Source: Cudoniella acicularis
Lineage: Eukaryota > Ascomycota > Leotiomycetes > Helotiales > Helotiaceae
Length of the DNA stretch: 22,788 bases
Reading direction: 5' to 3'
Assembly: GCA_013054445.1 (NCBI GenBank)
Contig: JAAMPI010000933.1
Location: forward strand, 1-22,788
Part shown: positions 11,089-19,941 of the stretch, one piece after another
Layout of the letters: the number at the start of each line of letters is the position of its first letter
Position numbering within the stretch: position 1 is the stretch's first letter
Notes under the pieces: generated by a model
The model's input: only the letters and a program-made list of their open reading frames with translations
What the model was told of the DNA's origin: nothing
The model's database searches: none
Position numbers and translations under genes: made by a program

Positions 11089-12394
11089 ATGGCCCCATCC
11101 ATCGCCCAAGAGCCAATTGCCCAGCCTGAAATCCAGGTGAAGAAGGCCTTCGATGAGAAGACTCACGAAACCGTAAGTTTTACCATTGTGACTAACTTAT
11201 TCAAGTTCAAAATTAACTAAACTTCGCGTCATAGTACAAATACACTCACTACCTCCCCGTCTACGACAACACCACTGTCTTCCCACCCACCGAGCCCTTC
11301 GACGTCGTTGACAAAGGCACTCTAGCCGACAAAGCCAAGCCCAACCTCTTCGCAACCAACGACGCAAATATAGCCATCACGAAACTCACTCCACGAGTTG
11401 GGACCGAAATTAAGGGACTGCAATTGAGCAAACTGAATGATGCGCAGAAGAACGAACTTGCTTTGCTGATTGCCGAGCGGGGGGTTGTGATTTTCCGTGG
11501 TCAAGACTTCAAAGATATTGGAGCTCAGAAACAGAAGGAGTTTGGGGAGTATTTTGGAAAACTTCACGTTCACGTAAATTCTATCTTCCCACTCTAAAAC
11601 GAATAAAAAGCTAATGGAATTGGAATAAAAGCCAGTAGGGGCCCACGTCCAAGACCACATCGAACTCCACAACATCTACCTTGGACCCGACAACCAATAC
11701 CGCGCTCAACGCCGCTCAACCCGCCTCACCACAACCGGCTACCACTCCGACGTCTCCTACGAGCACCAACCCCCCGCCATCACCATTTTGACCCTCCTAA
11801 CAATCCCTTCCACCGGAGGAGACACAGCCTGGACTTCCCAAGTTGCGGCTTATGAGCGTCTTTCACCACCGATTCAGAAACTGCTTGAGGGATTGAGAGC
11901 TGAGCATTCGGGATATCCGCAAGCGGAGAATGCAGCGAGGGATGGGAAACATGTTCGTAGGGCGCCGGTTATTTCGAAGCATCCGATTGTGCGGGTTCAT
12001 CCTGCTACGGGCGAAAAGGCACTGTTTATTAACCAGGGGTTTACGAAGAGGATTGAAGGGTTGAAAGATGAGGAGTCGGATGCTTTGTTGAAGTTGCTGT
12101 TTGCGGTATGTTGCTTTACCTTTCCTGTCAGAATTCTGTTCCTTGAGTTGTGAAGTTTGAGGAGCAGGGGGCTAATGAAGTTTCGAATAGCACATTTCCG
12201 GTGGCCAAGACTTGCAGGTTCGTGTCAAGTGGGACGATAAGACTGTGGCTCTCTGGGATAACAGAATCACGGCCCATACTGCAATCTCGGATTACGATGT
12301 AAACAATCCCGTTGAAGGATTGAGACATGGATTTCGGATCACGACTCTCGGAGAGAGACCAGTTGGAGTAGATGGTTTGGAGACTGTTTGGTAG
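11089..12394 (+). CDS. TauD/TfdA family Fe(II)/2-oxoglutarate-dependent dioxygenase
   Basis: Exons 11089-11172, 11235-11573, 11632-12105 and 12191-12394, 366 residues; all introns (58-85 bp) fall in phase 0. The iron-binding facial triad is visible: GYHSDVSYE gives H179 and D181, and NRITAHTA gives the distal H328. A basic cluster in LRHGFRITT (R344, R348) fits the 2-oxoglutarate carboxylate site. The N-terminal part contains GVVIFRGQDF and FGEYFGKLHVHP, conserved in this superfamily. Fungal members are usually annotated as sulfonate/taurine dioxygenases (yeast Jlp1 type), which release sulfite from sulfonates for sulfur nutrition. The exact substrate cannot be told from sequence. No adjacent sulfur-metabolism gene is present, so it appears as a stand-alone gene. 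The catalytic residues are intact and the length is normal. Confidence 0.93.
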
Positions 12395-12732
12395 ACAACA
12401 AATCTTGCATTCGCTATTTTGGTATGAGAGAGTCCCAGAAATTAAGATTGCTAGTTTATTTCATGCCTTTTTGGGGGTTGTAAGTGAAGTATACTTTGAA
12501 ATTGGAATAAGATTATATGATGTCGATTACTAGTTTTATCAAAACCACACGCAAGATTCTCCACTTAAGAAAACTGAGAACTGCTTTTCTAAAATTAACA
12601 GATCATTGATTACAAGTCTCAAAAATTCCTGTAAGCGATTAGTCGCGTGCTCTGGAATCGCGCTACTGCTACGTGACCTTTGCGATATGTTATCTATCTA
12701 TAACACTTGAAAAAAGAAAGGCTATAAAGCCA

Positions 12733-12816
12733 TAACCGATTATTAGAAAAGAAGTCGAAGAAGCAAGTAGTATCTTCTGGTAATGTAAGGACTTGATTTC
12801 TGGTTATAATCGGTTA
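12733..12816. repeat. 11-bp perfect inverted repeat with 62-bp spacer
   Basis: TAACCGATTAT at 12733-12743 and its exact complement at 12806-12816. The same core AACCGATTAT recurs at 22186-22195 near the right end of the window. Possibly the ends of a small mobile element or a factor-binding pair; chance is not excluded. Confidence 0.5.
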
Positions 12817-13208
12817 GCATTTAAATATTCTGAAGTGCTTATAGGAACTCGCTAAACGATTCTACGCAGAGGCGGACGACAAATTACCCAGCGAGCAGCA
12901 TATCTATACACCAGGGACCCTACTCCACGAGAAGAGCTACTCTTATTAAATGATTTATTCATATGGTGTAGAAAATTCAAAAGGCTTTTTTAAGGAGCTA
13001 ATCCCAAACGAATCTAGCAGGCGTTAGATTAAACTTGCACTTCCACTGTAATTAATCCTCGCCTCCTAGTTTTCTACCTCATCAAACATTTAATTTAGCT
13101 AAAGCATTTAGTGTTACTCCATTGCACACGACAAAAGAATCCCTCCATAGAGTATCCTGTAGGACAAGAATTCTTGTTCCAATCCCTGTCGCTGACGAGT
13201 CGAAAACA

Positions 13209-13216
13209 TGACGTCA
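13209..13216. promoter_or_regulatory. CRE palindrome TGACGTCA
   Basis: Perfect 8-bp CRE, the binding site of ATF/CREB-type bZIP factors (in fungi, the stress-activated Atf1/AtfA class). It lies 163 bp upstream of the start of the Gly-rich small protein gene, a normal promoter distance. Confidence 0.45.
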
Positions 13217-13379
13217 CAAGCGAGCCCCCCTTTTTCGCGATGCATAAAGATGCACAACCACCACTACTCCCAGAATTAGACAAGCTAATATTTTTTCCGC
13301 AAAAGTAAATCAATCAAATCTGCCTACCTGCCTCTAAACAGAAAAACATTCAGTAGGAAATTGGGATTGAATTATCGAA

Positions 13380-13713
13380 ATGACGAGCAGCAAAGGTGGA
13401 GTTTCGGGAGGCGTGACATGGGTGACTTCCACTGTCGGGTAAGCCAACTCAAACTCTCTAGATCAAGCATTTTAGTTAACAGTAAATTTTGAATAATAGG
13501 AATGGAGTAAGTGGTGTAACAAATACTGTTGGCGGTGTTGTTGGGGCCGCTGGTCGTGGCATTGGGGAGACAGTTACTGGTGTCACTGGCAAGGCTGGAA
13601 AGCCTGTCGGTGATGGTATTAAGGATGTTGCGGAGGGGATAGAAGGGGGTGCTGCGAGGGTGGCGGGTGGGATTAAAAGGGCTGGTGAGGGGGAGCATGG
13701 ACCTTGGAGGTAG
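13380..13713 (+). CDS. Small Gly-rich protein, 90 residues, conserved-hypothetical style
   Basis: Exons 13380-13438 and 13500-13713, joined by a 61-bp intron with GTAAGC donor and TAG acceptor that keeps one Gly codon in frame. The product is dominated by Gly, Val, Ala and Thr in short degenerate repeats such as GVTNTVGGVVGAAGRGIGET and GVTGKAGKPVGDGI, and ends in HGPWR. No signal peptide, no cysteine and no strong membrane segment. The spacing of Val/Ile between Gly/Ala could form weakly amphipathic helices like those of LEA-type stress proteins, but I do not assign a family. A CRE site upstream would fit stress control. The clean intron and repeat regularity make a real gene likely. Confidence 0.7.
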
Positions 13714-13866
13714 GAGTAGAGGAGGAGGTGCGGAATGGAAATTGGAACTCAGGAAACGGATGTGTAAAGGAAATTCAAGGAACTAGAATATCCTGAGTAA
13801 GATATTATCATTTGGGCCTGGGGATGTGTCGAAGAGTTCTGTTTTCTAAAAAAAAATCTCATCTCC

Positions 13867-16800
13867 TCACTCACTCGCACTCAACAGCCCAAGAATTTCT
13901 TGATAAGCCCTCCCTTCCCCAATCTCCATGCGATCCCCCTCCTCAGCAGCCCTCAGAACATCATTCCCCTTCTTATCCTTTACCTTCACATCAGCCATAA
14001 AACTCAACAACAACTTCACCGCATCCACCTGTCCATAAAAAGCCGCAACATGTAAAGGCGTCTCCCCTTCTTGATTCTTTGCACCTACATCTGCATCCTT
14101 CTCAAGCAGCATCTTGCAGACGGCGGATCGTCCCATTTGTGCCGCTTTATGCAAAGACGTGTTTCCAATTTTGTTCGTTGTGTTGGCAGGCGCGCCGTGG
14201 TTGAGGAGGATAATGACTTTGGCATCTGAGCCTAGGCTGCTGGCGAGGTGGAGAGCAGTGTTTCCTTGATCGTCTTCGTCGTTGATGGGTGAGCCGTGTT
14301 TGATCTGCGCAATGACATCGAGTAGAGAGCCATGTGATACCGCTTCGAGGATATTGGGAAATGGCAATTTGCCTTTCTGTGGTTTCTTCGCTGGAGGGGC
14401 TTTGTGAGCGACAGCCTTTTTATCCGCTACCGGTAGTGGAGGCTTTGGAAGAATAGGTGATCTGGAGGATGGCTGTGTTTCTTTGGTTTCTGTTGGCTTT
14501 GGAAGAACATGAGATCTGGGGGTTGGCTGTGCTTCTTTGGTTTGTATTGGCACTTTGGTTTCTATTGGCGTTGGAGGTGGTTGTTTCTGTGATGTTGGTA
14601 GGCGCGTGATGCTGATCATGAGATTGGGATTGATGCTGCTCTGGAAAGTGCTGATTGTGCGCTCAGAATTGTCAACCATAGCAACTTGCGGAGGCTCTTC
14701 AGATGCAGCCGCAAGTGGAGTTGCGCCAAACCGCTTCGCAAGTTTGGAGTTCTTCCTCGGAACAGGTGGGGGCTTTTTGCGTACAGAGCCATCCGTTTTC
14801 AATGTTGTTGTATCCACGGTTTTGGGGTTGGAAGAGGACGCAATGGGTTGAGAGGTAATATTTTGCGGGCTCTTCAGCGCCTCCTTTTCTTTTGACCAGT
14901 CAGCCAGAAACTTTTGCATAGCAGGAGTTGCACAGCCCAGTGGTGTCCATCCATGCTTATTTTTGGCTTCGATATCTGCACCATGTTCTAGGAGAATTTT
15001 TGCCGCTTCGACATTGCCAGCCTCGGTTGCAAAATGTAGGGCAGTGTTTCCGGCTGAGTTCTTTATTGCAACATCTGCTCCCGAGTTAAGAAGCGTTTGT
15101 AAGAACTTGTTCGCGTCGATGGCCGCAGCGCACATCAATGCAGTTTGGTCCGGGTGGCAGGATTTACTGATTTCGTTGATGTTGCACCCCATTGCGAGCA
15201 CCATCTTCAGGACTGCCATGTCCTTTTTGGATACAGCCTCATGAAGACTCCCCGGTGGATATCTGGTGGCCCCTTTGGCGAGCGCTTCATACATTTCTAG
15301 TAATACAAACCTAGCTTCTTCTTCATTATTTCCGCATAAAGAATATGCCTCGGCGGCCAGAGTAGTATCGAATCCATCATCTTGTAGCTGTGGGGAATAA
15401 TTAGTTGGCTGTGACAAACATAACACGCCTTTGTTCATGGTGACTAACCCTTTTAATTGCAACTGTTTTATTTTCGTCTGTCTCGTCAGTTTCATCTTCC
15501 TCGGGGCTATCCTCTGGAGCGACTTTGGCAGCCGGTTCTATGCCCGTCGATCTCCTTTGAGGAGTAAATGATGAGGGTGTATCGTAGTTAACAGTCGTGA
15601 AGTTCGAATATTCTTCATCTTCGGATAGAAGCTGTATTGTATGAGCACGAGTTAAACTAGGATCCGTGGGGGAACTTACTCGATTTATTGCCGCTAAATC
15701 TGCTTCACTGGGGTCCGCTGGTCCTGGCCCTGGTCCTGGTAGGTTCGCCATTCCTTCGTCGAGGTTTAGAAACTCCAACAGCTCTTCGTGGCCCTCCATA
15801 GTGGCACCGTAGTTCACCAAGAGGCGAACAATACTCATTTGTCCTCCATTTGTGACCGCGAGATTCATTGCTCTTCCGTTGGCATTATGAACGTTTGCTC
15901 CCCGCTGCAAAAGTAAGGCAACCGCCGCTTCTTGGGAATTCAGGATTGCAGAGTCTAATGGCCTATAAGTGTCGGTAGCTTCGACGTTGACGTTCGCTCC
16001 ATGATCCAACAAAAACCTCATGAAGTCCAGTGATCCAGAAGCTGCAGCTTTGTGCAATGGAGAAAGGCCATGTTGATCCCCTGCGTCGATATCAACGGAT
16101 TGTTGGAGAAGAAACTTCGCGCACTCTATTTTCCCTCTTTTTACTTCGTCGTCATCCCCTGAATCTGGGACCGTAAAATGAAGTGGCGTATATTCGTAAC
16201 AAGTCCTAGCCATCAATTTCGCCCCCCTTTCAATAAGCATTTCCAACACCTTGGGCTTCCCGTAGAGTGCGGCGAAATGTAGAGGCGTCAACATCTCCTC
16301 GTCTAGTGCGTCAATGTTCACGCTGTAATCTAGCAGAAGAGAAACCATGTCCATACTACCACTAAGGCAGGCCAGATGTAGAGGTAAATATCCGCGGTTC
16401 GTGGTAGCTAACATGTCGGCATCGTTTTGCAATAGTAATAATGCGACACCGACTTCGTTCGTGTGTGCAGCAAAATGAAATGCAGTCCATCCAAGATCCG
16501 TCTTCCGTTCAACCTCTAACCCTCTTTCCAGAAACAGTTCTACCAAAGTAGTGTGTCCAAAATTGGCAGCTTTATGCAAGCAAGTCATGCCTTTGCTAAC
16601 CGTAGATTCCAGGTTGGCAGCATCTGGCGCCTGCCCGGGTAGCAATTCTGGAGCATCTAGCAATAGGCGTGCAATGCTCTCGTACCCCTCCCTAAATGCA
16701 AAAATAAGTCAACCTGCACTGTGACCAAAGCTTCTTGAAATCTGGTCCGACTTACTTGGCGCTGTAGAGTAACGCTGTCCAACCTTCGAAAGTCTCGCGA

Positions 16801-18977
16801 TTGATATCAGCTCCAGCCTTCAACAACAAACGAGTGATCTCTTCATCTCCAGATTTGACAGCAAAATGCAAAGCACATGAGCCCTCATGAGTTTGCATTT
16901 CAAGATCGGGATTTCTCTGGAGCAGAGACTTGAACACAAACACAGGGCCAGAGGCGGCTTTATGCAGTGCAGTTCGTCCATCATTGTCTTGAGCATCAAT
17001 GTCGGCTCCAGAATCCAATAAATAATTCATTACGCTATTGTTAGCATTTTCTGCGGCGATGATCATTGCTGTCCTTCCTTCGTCGTCCTTTGCCTCAATA
17101 TTAACGCCTTGCTGGTGTAGCAATTTGACCATCACTAAGTTCCCCTTCCTTGCTGCATCGAATAGTCGGATCTCGTCCTCATTTTTTGTATGTTTAGGTG
17201 GGATCGTGGGACTAGCATCTGTGCCAGGCTGTATGCCAGCACTGGGGTTGAATTTGGTTTTGCTTTTTTCATGTTCAGATTGACGGCGACCACCAGCAAC
17301 GGTACTTTGTACAGCACGGCTATGCCTTTCCTCGCTGATAGTTTCGCTCTCGTCGCAGCAGAGAGGGTAGTATCGATACTTGTCCTGCCAGTTGTATATC
17401 GTTTTCCAGAGTATGTCAGCCTTTATTCGACTTTCAGGAGCCAAAGGGGTCATGATTCTGCACCACTTTAAAGGTTGATTGTCATCCGGGGACTTTTTCT
17501 CCAGCATTTTTTGCCATGATTCGGAGGCGACTAAATTTGTGCGATGCAGGGGGGTCTTGTTTCCATTCCGAAGGAAATAGTTCAATCGAGCCTGCAGAGT
17601 TTCCCCTTTCAAAACAGTCTGGAAACCATTGTTAGCCCAAACCCTTCATTCCCGCGATCTGCAAACCCACAGTCATTTCCATGAAGATTAATCCCAGAGA
17701 GTAGATATCCGTGGAAGAATTTCGCGGCTGCCAGTCTTCAACCTCTGGGGCCATATAGGCCGGAGTGTGCTCTCCAATTCGCTCTTTCGTTGTGCTCCTG
17801 TCTGTCCTACTCCAATCAAGTGCGGCGCCTGGTATGACAGTTAGAAGAGCAAAGCAGGAAAGACAGAAAGCAAATGGAATTTTCAAATTATCGTTAAGAA
17901 AAGCGTTGTGGAATTATAACTCAATGTAGATCTTCGAGAGAACGATAAAAAAATAGGATTAGGGAGTAGGCATAAAAGTATGTTACACGCACCAAAATCT
18001 GTGATGAGCACTTTAGAGTCCTTCACCAGTAGATTGGAAGGCTTCAGATCTTTATGGCGAATTTTCTCCAGGTGCAGATAAGTTATGGCTGAGGCCAAGC
18101 TGCCGTAAAACCCTCGAAGGCACTGTTTTTGAGAAGATGGGAATGGCGATTGGTTGAGATACTCTTGAAGATTCCACTCCGCAACTGGTTCCATAATACA
18201 TCCGATGTATCGTGGGTCTGTATATGAGCTTTGAAATGTTAGTACCCAAGCAAAAGGAAGACCGCGGCATGACATTTACCCGAGTAATTTGACTAGATGG
18301 TGGTGACTCAACCGCTTCAAGCTGCTAAGTTCCCTTGCAATACTTTTAATTCCTTGCGTCTTTGAACGAAGAACTCGTTTACGCTGACTATGAGCTTAGT
18401 GGATTCGCATGTAGTACGGGAATATGCAAACTCACCGCATAATTCTTGAGAGACAACTTGCTTCGAACGAGATCTACTTCCCCAAATCCGCCGGAGCCTA
18501 ACAAATCCCCGCAAAGGAAATAAGTATCCGCGTCATGATCTGAAAACGCCCTTAGCAATATGTATATCGAAAAAGATCTGACTACTAACCAAGATGCTGA
18601 TGTTGACCGTCAGCCTTCTCAAGATCATAAGCATCTGTCATCACAAGGTACTGCTTCTCGATGAATTTGTTGGCAAGGCTTTTCGCTAGGACTTTTGCCA
18701 TCTTTCCTGAATCGTACGGTATCGATATATCCAGGAATTCCGCATCGATGAAGGATTTCATGGACTTGATGCTCCCAATCACTCTGAGTATTGCGTAGGT
18801 CCGAGGCCGTTCTGACCACCCCGGGGTACCCAGTTGTGCCAGAAGCTCACTGATCCTCACGAAATCCGAGTCCTTGAATCGTGAGTCAGGGGCACATCCT
18901 TGGCCAACTACAGCCTCGAATATTGGCGCCATCGCCCTCTCCACGTCCTCGGGCGGAGACTTCAGGATAGAGGCCAT
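13867..18977 (-). CDS. Ser/Thr protein kinase fused to a long ankyrin-repeat array
   Basis: Nine exons on the minus strand: 18977-18590, 18539-18436, 18383-18280, 18228-17993, 17828-17671, 17618-16756, 16691-15680, 15631-15449 and 15387-13867, 1522 residues. An N-terminal all-alpha-looking region (about 1-130) precedes the kinase: GSGGFGEV loop (144-151), YARK with K166, helix-C E182, HKDLKPSN (D259), TDFG (D276), TPAYMAPE (306). All catalytic residues are present, so it should be active. About 13 ankyrin repeats follow (about 476-925), then an acidic linker, about four more (1063-1180), a Pro-rich linker with PPPVPRK (1222-1228), and about five C-terminal repeats. Kinase and ankyrins are joined through exons 5-6 in phase, giving MEMT-TVLKG as in related kinases. 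The intron 15632-15679 is 48 bp and frame-neutral, so a 1538-residue form is possible. The start is the first ATG in the frame. Divergent from the HeLo gene. Confidence 0.88.
14444..14551 (-). repeat. Two tandem 54-bp units in the Pro-rich linker
   Basis: Within the last exon of the kinase-ankyrin gene, two adjacent units encode TKEAQPTPRSHVLPKP and TKETQPSSRSPILPKP, an 18-residue period. The DNA copies are similar but diverged. Boundaries are approximate. Confidence 0.65.
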
Positions 18978-19373
18978 TATGGACACGACGATATATCGTA
19001 CAACGAAAAGTCACTGAGGATGAAGAATGAGATTTGCATAGGATGCTTCGAGTTCGAATACTGCAAAAGTTGTCGATTGCGCAAGGCTGTGGATTTCACG
19101 GTGTTTCATGGCACGAGCGGCTGAGAGTTGGGGGCGGGCGCACTCCCCTGTGCCCCTTCTTGAGTTTTCCGTTCTTGTGGGACCTGCAGCGACAGCATTT
19201 TCAATAGGCTGTTGCATAGGACTTGCTTTATTTTAACGACGAGGGTTCATCCGTAATCTGGTCTCTTCAGAAATGAAAATTAAGTCGTTTTTAACAAAAA
19301 GTTTCAACACTCAGCTCTAATTTGAGGATTTGCCATTTAAAGCTATTCCCGAAGCGTGAGTTTGCTTACCGAG

Positions 19374-19591
19374 CAACGCCACATAATTTTAACCATTTTC
19401 ATGCAGGGGAAAATAACTTGGATTCCCGGCCGTCTTACAACCTGAGGGCTCTTTTACTTCGTCCCAGGACAAACAAACAGCACGCACAGACTTTATTAAA
19501 CCCTTGTTCACCCCCCAAAAACAACCCCGACGTTAAGTCTGTGCGTGTTGTTTGTTTGGCCTGGAACGAAGTAACTATTAAACAACGCCAC
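19374..19591. repeat. Direct repeats CAACGCCAC flanking the hairpin element
   Basis: CAACGCCAC occurs at 19374-19382 and 19583-19591, each followed within about 12 bp by a T-rich run and AACC. They flank the hairpin on both sides in the same orientation. They may be a duplication or an outer target-site duplication; nine matching bases alone are weak evidence. Confidence 0.4.
19455..19573. mobile_element. 115-bp hairpin element with TA ends (MITE-like)
   Basis: Two inverted arms, 19456-19495 and 19533-19572, match in 36 of 40 positions, with a 37-bp C/A-rich loop. Both outer ends read TA next to the CTTCGT/ACGAAG termini, as expected for a TA target duplication of Tc1/mariner-type elements. 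There is no coding capacity, so it would be non-autonomous. An alternative is a structured RNA or regulatory hairpin, since a transcript would fold into a nearly perfect stem. Confidence 0.6.
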
Positions 19592-19630
19592 GGTTTAAAC
19601 CAATTAGAGGCCAGAAGGATGTATCCTAAC

Positions 19631-19641
19631 CACGTGATTGG
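19631..19641 (+). promoter_or_regulatory. CACGTG plus adjacent ATTGG (distal pair)
   Basis: CACGTG at 19631-19636 immediately followed by ATTGG (19637-19641), i.e. an E-box for bHLH factors abutting an inverted CCAAT box. About 300 bp upstream of the HeLo start codon. Confidence 0.35.
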
Positions 19642-19764
19642 TCAGACCACTCGGAATTTCGACTATGTTTAGACTCATTTAACAATTAAAAGGGCATGCA
19701 CTGTACCTTTCCTCCGTACCTATGTACCTGGAGGTTGTAAGCAACCTTTCAGGGTTAGATTCTT

Positions 19765-19793
19765 ATTGGCTCATAAGTTGGGTTTCTCACGTG
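19765..19793 (+). promoter_or_regulatory. ATTGG plus CACGTG (proximal pair)
   Basis: ATTGG at 19765-19769 and CACGTG at 19788-19793, a second copy of the same two motifs, about 150 bp upstream of the HeLo start codon. Confidence 0.35.
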
Positions 19794-19941
19794 CCATTAC
19801 CCCCTGTCTTTCGGCTAACGGATTGCCGGAAGGATGGAACAGCTAGGAACAGTCTTGCAATTAACCTCATTGAACTCGCATCCCAAAACTTCCCGTCCTC
19901 TCCCCTTCTTCGGCGCTTGAAGCCTGCTAGCGTTAGGCAAA

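Larger units (their letters stand above)
12395..13379. other. Intergenic stretch with 11-bp inverted repeat and CRE site
   Basis: 985 bp with no supported gene. It holds the inverted repeat 12733-12743/12806-12816 and the CRE palindrome at 13209-13216. A short open stretch around 12847-12948 gives a coding-like peptide with no start and no recognised similarity; it may be a relic. Confidence 0.5.
18978..19941. promoter_or_regulatory. Shared intergenic region of the kinase-ankyrin / HeLo-pseudokinase pair
   Basis: 964 bp between two start codons facing away from each other. It holds a hairpin element (19455-19573), two CACGTG hexamers each with a nearby ATTGG (inverted CCAAT) box on the HeLo side, and a CT-rich tract just before the HeLo start. 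The plus-strand open frame 19322-19672 runs through both hairpin arms and is not considered coding. Confidence 0.6.

Noticed and set aside
12847..12948. Short coding-like open stretch on the plus strand
   Set aside because: About 34 codons, no start, no splice context and no recognised similarity.
17632..18275. Kinase part as a separate short gene from the ankyrin part
   Set aside because: The exon phases and the MEMT-TVLKG junction across 17619-17670 join the kinase to the ankyrin-containing exon without a stop.
19049..19060. GTTCGAAT resembling a tRNA B box
   Set aside because: No matching A box or cloverleaf could be placed around it.
19322..19672. Plus-strand 116-codon open frame
   Set aside because: It passes through both arms of the hairpin element, and its composition follows the repeat rather than a protein.
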